From the NCBI GenBank assembly GCA_017519685.1, contig JAFWRV010000390.1, forward strand, positions 1 to 5,188: DNA of 5,188 nt. Reading direction: 5' to 3'. The translations under genes and the position numbers were made by a program. Origin of the DNA: Clostridia bacterium (GTDB lineage Bacteria; Bacillota; Clostridia; Oscillospirales; Acutalibacteraceae). The notes under the pieces are model-generated. The model made no database searches, was not told the origin of the DNA, and was given only the letters and a program-made list of their open reading frames with translations. Shown here in pieces: positions 1 to 5,188 of this stretch; position 1 is the stretch's first letter, and each line of letters starts with the position of its first letter.

Positions 1-948
1 GGAAATATGAGTGTATATTTCCTGAGTAACCTCCGATGAATTATGCCCCATGAGAAGCTGAGCGTCTTTGAACTGAACTCCAGCTTCATAGAGAATTGTA
101 GCGTATGCGTGCCTGAGCTGATGCGCGCAAAGCTTAACTCCGTGTTCTTTTCTGAATCTGTTCCAGGACTTATCAAACTTGCTTCTTGTGTAGTAACCGC
201 CTTCGAATTCAAATATTATTCCCTTTTTCTTTTTGGGTAATACATTTTCCAGAGGCGGCAGCAAGGGAACTGTTCTGTTGCCCGCATCAGTTTTAGTGTG
301 ATCCTGAATTGTCGGTTTTCCGTCCACAAAGATTACTGTTTTGTTGATTGTAATAATCTTATCTTCCCAGTTGATATCTTCATATCTCAGGGCCAGCGCT
401 TCATTCCTTCTGCATCCGGTATAAAGGAGCAGAAACGGAAACAGACCGAATTCGTCATTGACGGATTCCTTGATTATTTCCACCTCATCATTCGGCGGAA
501 GATCTCTTTTCTTTTTTCCTGCTTTTGCGGGAACCTTTACCGCTGTACACGGATTGTAATTCACATAACCGCAAACCATTGCGTAATCGTAAACCTGATT
601 AAGAACTATCAATCTGAGTTTAAGCGTCTGCTTAGCCCATTTGTATTCCTGATACAGTGTTCTGATGAATCTGTCAACATCAATCGCCTGTATCTCATCA
701 AGCTTCCTGTTTCCGAAATATTCCTTGATGTTTTTGATTGGGGCAATGTAGCACTGCTGGGTGTTGTAATTGATTTCCTTATCATGGCTGTCCTGCCATT
801 CGTCAATTACATCTTTCAGCTTCGGAACCTTGGTGTATTCGCCCTTGATTGCTGCTACTTTTTTGTTGAACTCTTCTTCACTTTCGTATCGGATGTGCTT
901 TCTGATTTTCTGACCGTTCCGGCCTTCTATTATAATATGTTTATCCAT
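1..948 (-). CDS. int: Tyrosine recombinase / integrase, C-terminal end cut by window edge
   Basis: This is a site-specific recombinase that would integrate and excise the element between att sites. Reading leftward from the ATG at 948-946, 316 codons stay open to base 1, so the stop lies outside the window. Residues 1-43 are a short basic N-terminal segment. Residues about 44-140 look like the SAM-like core-binding domain, and 150-316 form the catalytic domain. The catalytic set is visible: R180 in TGCRRNEAL, K219 in the beta-hairpin HTKTDAGNRTVPL, H276-R279 in HQLRH, H302 in MGHNS, and nucleophile Y312 in EIYTHIS. Only a few C-terminal residues should be missing, so it looks intact. The start is supported by AAAGGAGG nine bases upstream. 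It follows the small HTH gene on the same strand, the usual xis-int order, and implies the element end is just off the left edge. Family assignment is firm; the target site cannot be read from here. Confidence 0.95.
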   Translation of the reverse strand, partial: MDKHIIIEGRNGQKIRKHIRYESEEEFNKKVAAIKGEYTKVPKLKDVIDEWQDSHDKEINYNTQQCYIAPIKNIKEYFGNRKLDEIQAIDVDRFIRTLYQEYKWAKQTLKLRLIVLNQVYDYAMVCGYVNYNPCTAVKVPAKAGKKKRDLPPNDEVEIIKESVNDEFGLFPFLLLYTGCRRNEALALRYEDINWEDKIITINKTVIFVDGKPTIQDHTKTDAGNRTVPLLPPLENVLPKKKKGIIFEFEGGYYTRSKFDKSWNRFRKEHGVKLCAHQLRHAYATILYEAGVQFKDAQLLMGHNSSEVTQEIYTHIS

Positions 949-972
949 TTAATCGTGCCTCCTTTGGCTTTA

Positions 973-1000
973 ATTTTATTGAAATCCTCTCTGCCTGCAA
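973..1000 (-). promoter_or_regulatory. Possible sigma-70-type promoter for int
   Basis: On the minus strand, TTGCAG (1000-995) and TAAAAT (978-973) are separated by 16 bases. The -10 matches consensus at five of six positions and the -35 at three of six. The -10 lies 25 bases upstream of the integrase ATG and clear of its AAAGGAGG site. The -35 lies in the loop of the inverted repeat at 983-1020. This is pattern matching only; int could also be read through from the upstream gene. Confidence 0.35.
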
Positions 1001-1020
1001 TTGTGCGAGCAGAGAGGATT
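983..1020. repeat. Inverted repeat, 12-bp perfect arms, between HTH gene and int
   Basis: The arm AATCCTCTCTGC (983-994) is perfectly complementary to GCAGAGAGGATT (1009-1020), with a 14-base loop at 995-1008. On the minus strand it follows the stop of the HTH gene by 8 bases and precedes the int start by 34. The bases after the stem on the minus strand (TTTCAATAAAATTA) are AT-rich but are not a clean T run, so it is a weak candidate terminator. Because a possible int promoter overlaps it, an operator bound by a dimeric regulator or a recombination-directionality protein is an alternative. Confidence 0.75.
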
Positions 1021-1028
1021 ATGGTTAT

Positions 1029-1226
1029 TTATTTCGTGAGAGCTCTCGCAAGACTGGCTTTGCTGATAAAGCCGTCTTTGAAAAGGTCTCCGTAAATCTT
1101 ATGAACGGTGGGTCTTGATATCTTCAGCAGATTGGCTACATCTGTTTTGGTAAGCATAACCTTATCGGTAAGATCATCAATCATCCTGAGATTATCGTAA
1201 TAAGATTCCTTAACTATATAAATCAC
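1029..1226 (-). CDS. Small helix-turn-helix protein, putative excisionase/regulator
   Basis: This is a 65-aa protein. Residues about 24-46 (LTKTDVANLLKISRPTVHKIYGD) read as a helix-turn-helix of the MerR/excisionase-like kind, with KISRPTVHKIY as the recognition helix. Residues 47-63 (LFKDGFISKASLARAL) could be the short wing and last helix. Its size and its position immediately upstream of the integrase on the same strand fit a recombination-directionality factor (Xis) or a small int regulator. I do not see the sequence of Tn916 Xis in it, so the function is inferred from fold and position. The annotated start is GTG at 1226-1224, but this codon sits inside the only Shine-Dalgarno-like stretch, so the true N-terminus is uncertain. 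It starts 46 bases after the parB-like gene ends and may be co-transcribed with it. Confidence 0.75.
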   Translation of the reverse strand: MIYIVKESYYDNLRMIDDLTDKVMLTKTDVANLLKISRPTVHKIYGDLFKDGFISKASLARALTK

Positions 1227-1229
1227 CTC
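1223..1229 (-). promoter_or_regulatory. Shine-Dalgarno-like GAGGTGA overlapping the GTG start of the HTH gene
   Basis: GAGGTGA on the minus strand is the only purine-rich ribosome-binding stretch near this gene, and it contains the annotated GTG. If it is the binding site, the in-frame codon at correct spacing (8 bases after GAGG) is ATA at 1217-1215, codon 4. The next in-frame ATG is codon 15 (1184-1182), with AGG directly abutting it, which is too close. Codon 4 would be a normal start if it read ATG, so a rare start codon or start-codon drift is possible. Confidence 0.4.
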
Positions 1230-1272
1230 ATCTTTCGTAATAATTCTTTTTCCTGGTCTTTGCCTTCACCCG

Positions 1273-2103
1273 CTAGTTTTCCGCATATAGGGCAAGCGCC
1301 TTATCAATGACATCCGCCATAAACTTCGGCGTGGCGTCGGCCCTGAAATATTTACCGAGAATCTCCGGCGGAACTTTCAGTGCCTCGTGCTGGTTGGACT
1401 TGCGCTCGCACATGATTTCAAGTATCATATCCGCGTCGAGCTTCCCTTCACCCGAGAGCTTCCTCATTCTCTGCGCCTGTGAAAGAGAAGGAACCGCCTG
1501 TTCACTTTCGATAGTGACAAGCAGTTCCTTCTGAAACTCCTGCGGTATGTATGAAATTTCAATCGCGGGTGTTATCGCCATTCTCTTTTCATCCACCATT
1601 TTCAGCAGTTCGGGGATGAGATAAGTCAAACGGATGTAACGCTGAATGGTTCTCTCGCTGTCCTTAACGGTGTTGGCAATTTGGGTAATCGTTTTGCTTT
1701 CTGACAAATTGTCGCCATCGTGACGATAATTTATCGGAGGTCTGCCGGCACTGCGCTTAAGGGCATCATTTTTCATTCTGAACGCAAATGCCTTTTCGCT
1801 CGGGAGAAGGCCGTCACGGTAGAGATTGCTGTCAACAAGAACCACTATTGCGTCTTCACGGCTCATCTCAGAAACATAGCACGGGATCATTTTCAGGCCG
1901 AGCTTTTTACAGGCGTGAAATCTTCTGTGACCCGAAATGATTTCGTACTCTCCGCTGCCGTCGGGACGGACAATCAGCGGCTCGATTATTCCTTTGGCTT
2001 TGATGCTGTCAACCAGCATTTCCATTTGATCGTCGTCCGTTACTCTGAAAGGATTGCCTTCATACGGATACAGCTTTGACATTTCAATTTTTTGTATTAT
2101 CAT
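1273..2103 (-). CDS. ParB/Spo0J-family protein, no ParA in view
   Basis: This 276-aa DNA-binding protein belongs to the ParB/RepB/Spo0J family, whose members bind parS sites and clamp DNA using CTP, or act as element-encoded regulators. The N-terminal ParB nuclease-like/CTP-binding domain spans about residues 4-105. It contains NPFR (17-20), IIEPLIVRP (39-47), the box II motif ISGHRRFHA (56-64, with GHRR where many homologues have GERR) and DSNLYRDGLLPSEKA (91-105), which corresponds to the family's EN-QR-L-P-E-A segment. A helix-turn-helix follows at about 137-160 (KTITQIANTVKDSERTIQRYI). The C-terminal part (165-276) is helical-looking and unassigned. Start is ATG at 2103-2101 with AAGGAGT seven bases upstream. 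No ParA ATPase and no canonical parS (TGTTTCACGTGAAACA) is visible. It lies between the relaxase and the excisionase-like gene. Family call firm; a true partition role is uncertain. Confidence 0.9.
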   Translation of the reverse strand: MIIQKIEMSKLYPYEGNPFRVTDDDQMEMLVDSIKAKGIIEPLIVRPDGSGEYEIISGHRRFHACKKLGLKMIPCYVSEMSREDAIVVLVDSNLYRDGLLPSEKAFAFRMKNDALKRSAGRPPINYRHDGDNLSESKTITQIANTVKDSERTIQRYIRLTYLIPELLKMVDEKRMAITPAIEISYIPQEFQKELLVTIESEQAVPSLSQAQRMRKLSGEGKLDADMILEIMCERKSNQHEALKVPPEILGKYFRADATPKFMADVIDKALALYAEN

Positions 2104-2137
2104 ATTATTTACTCCTTATAATTATTTTTCCTTACAT

Positions 2138-2170
2138 TCCCGCTAAAACTCTCGCACAGGTTTAGCGGGA
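2138..2170. repeat. Inverted repeat, 10-bp perfect arms, upstream of the parB-like gene
   Basis: TCCCGCTAAA (2138-2147) and TTTAGCGGGA (2161-2170) are perfectly complementary around a 13-base loop. It sits 34 bases upstream of the parB-like start and 16 bases after the relaxase stop. On the minus strand no T run follows the stem, so it does not look like a standard terminator for the relaxase. On the plus strand TTGTCTTTT follows, which would suit a weak terminator against antisense transcription. An operator or ParB-binding site is another possibility. Confidence 0.7.
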
Positions 2171-2186
2171 TTGTCTTTTCCGGCCA

Positions 2187-3131
2187 TCATCTGCTTCTGT
2201 CCGGCATTGAATGAATCTGCTCGGACTTGTAGTTATACCGTCTTATGACATCTTCGGGAATATTTTTGAGTACCTTCATGGCCTCCTCATATTCCATTCT
2301 CTGTTTACCCATCTGAAGCCTGGTTTCCATGCTGATTTTGCTGTCGTTCTGAAGCTTCTTGTTTTCCTTTTTCAGAGCGTCAAATGAATCGGCATAAACC
2401 TTGACCTCGGAGGCATATTCCTTGTATTCCTTTTCATACCTGTCAATCAGCTTTTCGAGTTCCGCTTTCTTTTCCTTCATATTGAAGACGGAAAGAGAAT
2501 CAATGCATTCGATAATCTTCTTGTGTTTCTTGGTAAGATTAATGCCCTTCTTGAAAAGCTGAGTGGGAATATAGGTTCTTCCGGTGATGTCGCTGCTTTT
2601 GCCTCTGTTGAGGTCGGGATACTTGGCGCTCATATGTTTGTGGTATTCATCCTGCCACTTTATGAGATCCTTCTTGTTGCCGATTATCTCCTTCGCCGAC
2701 AGTCTGCCGTCTTTGGTTATGGGGCAGAAATCAAGGTGCATATGAGGCGTTTTCTCATCGTAATGAATCACAGCCGAAATAATCCTGTCCTCGCCGAGCT
2801 TTTTCCTGTAAAACTCAAGCGCGTGTCTGAAGAAATCGTCGGTGTCCCTCTTGCTCATTTTTGTAAAGAAACCGAGGCTTGCCGTAATAACGGTTTCTAC
2901 CATATACACGCTGTCCTTCCTGGTACGGCACCCGTATTTTTCAATCAGCGCCTTGCAGAGGTTTCTGTAGGTGTCCTCAGGCTTTACAAGATGTACATTT
3001 TCCTTTGTTTTTTCCTTTTTTATGTCCGGATTTGTCTTGTATTCCGACTTTGTTCTTTCATTATGGGCCTCAATACCGCCGCAGCCTGCCGCCTTGAGCT
3101 TCATAAAGCGCATTATCGCGTATTTTGCCAT
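2187..3131 (-). CDS. mob: MobV-family relaxase (Pre/Mob)
   Basis: This DNA-nicking relaxase would start mobilization by cutting one strand at oriT and staying bound to the 5' end. At 314 aa it is shorter than well-known MobV members such as pMV158 MobM (about 490 aa), mostly by lacking C-terminal sequence. Relaxase motif I is EAHNER (21-26), with H23 at the position of the catalytic histidine in MobM. The metal-binding motif III is HYDEKTPHMH (123-132), with D125, E126, H130 and H132. Segment GRLSAKEIIGNKKDLIKWQDEYHKHM (142-167) also matches the family pattern. Residues about 218-290 are rich in Lys and Glu with heptad-like spacing, suggesting a coiled coil as in other Mob proteins. Start is ATG at 3131-3129 with AGGAGG eight bases upstream. 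The large inverted repeat just upstream is the expected place for its oriT. No coupling protein or secretion gene is seen, so it would need helper functions. Confidence 0.95.
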   Translation of the reverse strand: MAKYAIMRFMKLKAAGCGGIEAHNERTKSEYKTNPDIKKEKTKENVHLVKPEDTYRNLCKALIEKYGCRTRKDSVYMVETVITASLGFFTKMSKRDTDDFFRHALEFYRKKLGEDRIISAVIHYDEKTPHMHLDFCPITKDGRLSAKEIIGNKKDLIKWQDEYHKHMSAKYPDLNRGKSSDITGRTYIPTQLFKKGINLTKKHKKIIECIDSLSVFNMKEKKAELEKLIDRYEKEYKEYASEVKVYADSFDALKKENKKLQNDSKISMETRLQMGKQRMEYEEAMKVLKNIPEDVIRRYNYKSEQIHSMPDRSR

Positions 3132-3162
3132 TTAATCATCCTCCTGTCTGTTTTTTTACGAA

Positions 3163-3229
3163 CACGGAAAACGGATGTACCGGTGTCCCACCTCAGGGTA
3201 CACCGGTACATCCGATTCTTAAGTCCGTG
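3163..3229. other. Candidate origin of transfer (oriT): large inverted repeat upstream of mob
   Basis: A 15-bp perfect inverted repeat, CGGATGTACCGGTGT (3172-3186) and ACACCGGTACATCCG (3200-3214), encloses CCC/GGG that can extend the stem past a bulged T, leaving loop ACCTCA (3190-3195). Outside it, CACGGA (3163-3168) pairs with TCCGTG (3224-3229) across an internal loop of 3 and 9 bases, and T and A runs (3151-3157, 3232-3237) flank the whole. It lies in the 108-bp gap between the helicase stop and the mob start, where MobV oriT sites typically sit. On the minus strand TTTTCCGTG follows the stem, so a terminator for the helicase operon is the main alternative. I cannot point to the nick base. 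Confidence 0.55.
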
Positions 3230-3239
3230 AGAAAAAAGT

Positions 3240-4628
3240 TTAATCATCATCGTTCGTGTCCTCTATGGTTACATTTGTGCTGTACGCTGCGGGACCGAGG
3301 CCGGCGTTTCCGCTCGGATATCGGGTGAAGCACGGTCTCATACCCTTAAAACCCCTTACTTTACGGGTTTCTCCCTTGATTTTTATCTTATTGCTGGGAG
3401 TTATACCGTATTTACGGCTGTTGTTTTTGAAATATGTGAGCATTGACTGTGTGTTGCCGAGCTTCGCTCCGTTCTCGTGACACCACACCTTATATATCTC
3501 GACCAGCATCTGCGATGTTATTACATAGTCGGGAGCAAATTCGATGTACCCTTCGGAGCAGGCGAAGTCCTCATAGTTGCTGCCCTGCTTCATCGCCTCT
3601 TCGACATTAGCCTTGCTTCTGTCGCTCTCGGTGAACTGATAATTGTTCCTTATGAGCCTCCAGAGACCTGCAAGCATCCACCAGAATATCTGCTCGGCCT
3701 CTTCGCACATCTTGTCGGCGAGAAACGGATCGTTGACTCTGTTTTCGGGCACGGGCTTTGTTGAGATAATCAGCTGCCGTCTGAAGAAGCCCATGCTGCG
3801 GTCATAAAGCGAAACAAGAAAGCCGTTGCCGAAAGCGAGCAGCCTCGAATAGATTCTGCTCTGATAGCTCTGTTTGCCCTTTTTCTCAACATCCATTTCC
3901 TCCTCGGCGGTAACAATGGATTTGATGTAGTTGGTATCGGGCAGAGCACCGAGCTTCAGATCGTCATCGAGAAATACAAGCATATCCTCGAGGCACGCTC
4001 TTGCGAACGGGCTGTTTTCCACCTTCTGAAGGCTTCCGGTATAAAGACTGGTGCCGAATATCTTCTTGAGCACTATTCCTATTCTCGACTTGCCTTCGCC
4101 GCCTTCGCCTTTGATAATCATCATCTTCTGACCTCTTGTGGACGGAATCAACAGATAGCCGAGATATTCCTGTACGGTGGGAATATCTTCCTCATAAAAG
4201 AGATCGTTTATGAATCCGAGCCACACGGGGCAGCTTTTTGATTCGGTGCTGTAATTGATGTTCAGCCTGTTCATGCAAAAGCACTTCTCCTCTTCAAATC
4301 TGCCGTCAAGGTAAAAGGTGCCGTTCTTCATAAATATCCTGTCCTCATAAATCGGCATGGTATCCTGCCGGCAGAAGATACGGAGCAGTTCGATTATGTT
4401 TTTAATCCTGTAAGAAATAGATGTCTTCACGAACTCGCAAATTATTGAGTGTATTTCCGCGGCGATGACACTCTCGTCGGTGATAACTCCGTAATAGTCA
4501 TAGAAGACTCCGTTGATACAGATTAAAGGATGCCGTTCGACAAACATTCTGCAGAAGGCATCCTCATCAATTTTCCCCGAATCCAGCAGCCAGGAAACAT
4601 TGGGATTTGATTTTAAGTTTTCATCCAT
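3240..4628 (-). CDS. SF3/D5-like replicative helicase (plasmid/phage primase-helicase family)
   Basis: This 462-aa P-loop ATPase resembles the helicase half of P4/D5-type primase-helicases, hexameric enzymes that unwind DNA at element origins. Residues 1-160 include a D5_N-like region (for example CPVWLGFINDLF, 133-144, and VQEYLGYLL, 152-160). Walker A is GEGGEGKS (174-181), with K180. Walker B is MLVFLDDD (216-223). The SF3 motif C/sensor-1 segment is SRLLAFGNGF (261-270), with N268. The presumed arginine finger is in RSMGFFRRQLI (277-287). Residues about 365-435 could be the winged-helix C-terminal domain, and the last 30 or so are low-complexity and end in an acidic tail. I see no AEP-type primase domain at the N-terminus, so it looks like a helicase without its own primase module. 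The start overlaps the upstream zinc-finger gene by 8 nt (ATGGATGA), and only a weak AGGA precedes it, so translational coupling is likely. Confidence 0.9.
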   Translation of the reverse strand: MDENLKSNPNVSWLLDSGKIDEDAFCRMFVERHPLICINGVFYDYYGVITDESVIAAEIHSIICEFVKTSISYRIKNIIELLRIFCRQDTMPIYEDRIFMKNGTFYLDGRFEEEKCFCMNRLNINYSTESKSCPVWLGFINDLFYEEDIPTVQEYLGYLLIPSTRGQKMMIIKGEGGEGKSRIGIVLKKIFGTSLYTGSLQKVENSPFARACLEDMLVFLDDDLKLGALPDTNYIKSIVTAEEEMDVEKKGKQSYQSRIYSRLLAFGNGFLVSLYDRSMGFFRRQLIISTKPVPENRVNDPFLADKMCEEAEQIFWWMLAGLWRLIRNNYQFTESDRSKANVEEAMKQGSNYEDFACSEGYIEFAPDYVITSQMLVEIYKVWCHENGAKLGNTQSMLTYFKNNSRKYGITPSNKIKIKGETRKVRGFKGMRPCFTRYPSGNAGLGPAAYSTNVTIEDTNDDD

Positions 4629-5163
4629 TATCCTGTATCATCCCTTTCACTCTGAGGATTTCATCATCCGTGCGGCAGTCCAAAAGGCAGTCGATAAGAC
4701 ATGATATATATCCTATATTCCTTACAGCGTACGCATAAAGCGGATGAAGCGAATCATCGCTTTCTTTTGGTCTGAGCTTGTCTATACACTCTTTCATCTC
4801 TTTTTCAAGAGCAATGTAATAGGCGGCCGTATTGTTGAGCCAGTCCCTGAGAGATTCTTTCTTCTTTGCCGGCGGCGGATTATCGGAACGGGAATAATCA
4901 TCGCTGTCGAGTCCGAATTCATACATGATCCTTTTCGCGGCAGCGCTGTTGCTGATGCCGTAGAGCTCTGCTACAAAACCGATAACATCGCCGTGCGCTC
5001 CGCAGCCGAAGCAGTGATAGTGACTCTCATCAATCTTCATTGACGGAGTTCTGTCATTGTGAAACGGGCAGCGGATCATACCGTTGCCTGAGATTTCATA
5101 GCCGATACTTTCGGCGTAGTCTCTTACAGAGACTTTTTCTTTTAGTTTTTGATAATCAATCAT
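4621..5163 (-). CDS. CHC2 zinc-finger, primase-like protein without a catalytic domain
   Basis: This 180-aa protein matches the zinc-binding N-terminal domain of DnaG-type primases, which recognises template DNA. The zinc ligands are C32 and H35 in RCPFHNDRTPS, and C51 and C54 in YHCFGCGAHGDVIGF, giving the spacing C-x2-H-x15-C-x2-C. The sequence VSVRDYAESIGYEI (11-24) just before it is also typical. After about residue 85 there is a proline/lysine linker and a helical tail (108-180) that I do not recognise. No TOPRIM domain is present, so the protein alone should not make primers. Start is ATG at 5163-5161, with AAAGGAG upstream at good spacing. It is the first gene in view of a two-gene unit with the overlapping SF3 helicase, suggesting the two proteins act together at the element's replication origin. 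It may instead be only a DNA-binding accessory factor. Confidence 0.9.
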   Translation of the reverse strand: MIDYQKLKEKVSVRDYAESIGYEISGNGMIRCPFHNDRTPSMKIDESHYHCFGCGAHGDVIGFVAELYGISNSAAAKRIMYEFGLDSDDYSRSDNPPPAKKKESLRDWLNNTAAYYIALEKEMKECIDKLRPKESDDSLHPLYAYAVRNIGYISCLIDCLLDCRTDDEILRVKGMIQDNG

Positions 5164-5188
5164 TTTGGTTTCTCTCCTTTGTAGATAA

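Noticed and set aside
609..806. A short minus-strand open frame
   Set aside because: It is in another frame inside the integrase coding sequence and shows no independent evidence.
298..1095. A 265-codon open frame on the plus strand
   Set aside because: It lies antisense to the integrase, whose catalytic residues are all recognisable. Its translation is hydrophobic and rich in Cys/Phe without any domain, typical of a shadow frame.
2104..2186. Canonical parS site near the parB-like gene
   Set aside because: The palindrome here (arms TCCCGCTAAA) does not resemble TGTTTCACGTGAAACA, and no other match was seen in the window.
3172..3214. Reading the large inverted repeat purely as an intrinsic terminator
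   Set aside because: The following TTTT on the minus strand is short and interrupted, and the extra outer arms and position before mob fit an oriT better. The terminator reading is kept as the alternative, not the main call.
2523..3230. A 235-codon open frame on the plus strand
   Set aside because: It is antisense to the MobV relaxase and the hairpin upstream of it, with no recognisable motif or ribosome binding site.
3125..3328. A plus-strand open frame crossing the mob-helicase gap
   Set aside because: It runs through the inverted repeat and into the antisense of the helicase C-terminus; the translation has no plausible protein features.
4744..5043. A 99-codon plus-strand open frame
   Set aside because: It is the complement of the CHC2 zinc-finger gene, which has clear zinc ligands on the minus strand.
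1..5188. CRISPR arrays, tRNA or rRNA genes, insertion-sequence ends
   Set aside because: I saw no regularly spaced direct repeats, no cloverleaf-like or T-loop sequence, and no transposase.

Overview
The window looks like most of a compact integrative mobilizable element (IME) or related genomic island from a low-to-moderate GC Gram-positive bacterium. The likeliest host is a gut-type member of the Clostridia (Ruminococcus, Oscillospiraceae or Lachnospiraceae relatives). This rests on strong AGGAGG-type ribosome binding sites, Lys/Glu/Ile-rich proteins, and a combination of a MobV relaxase, a Tn916-style tyrosine integrase and a CHC2 zinc-finger/SF3-helicase pair typical of elements in those hosts. 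The host is inferred; no chromosomal housekeeping gene or rRNA/tRNA is visible to fix it.

All six genes are on the minus strand, so the transcription order runs from right to left. (1) 5163-4621 is a 180-aa CHC2 zinc-finger protein related to the N-terminus of DnaG-type primases. It overlaps by 8 nt with (2) 4628-3240, a 462-aa SF3/D5-like helicase. After a 108-bp gap holding a large inverted repeat (candidate oriT) comes (3) 3131-2187, a MobV (Pre/Mob) relaxase. After an 83-bp gap with a second hairpin comes (4) 2103-1273, a ParB/Spo0J-like protein with no ParA in view. Then come (5) 1226-1029, a 65-aa helix-turn-helix protein in the position of an excisionase, a third hairpin that overlaps a possible promoter, and (6) 948 to beyond base 1, a tyrosine recombinase. 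The recombinase runs off the left edge just after its catalytic tyrosine, so no stop codon is present in the window.

A plausible working model: Int with the small HTH protein integrates and excises the element, the relaxase nicks at an oriT next to its own gene, and the zinc-finger/helicase pair supports replication of the excised or transferred form. The ParB-like protein would give stability or regulation. No type IV secretion or coupling-protein gene is visible, so transfer would depend on a helper element if the rest of the element also lacks them. The element ends (att sites) and any cargo lie outside the window; the left end should be close because integrase genes usually sit at the element boundary.

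There is no stretch above 300 bp without a gene. The intergenic gaps are short (80, 46, 83 and 108 bp), and three of the four contain a perfect inverted repeat of 10 to 15 bp per arm. These are the most interesting non-coding signals in the window. The gene families themselves are recognisable; I see no clearly unprecedented protein.
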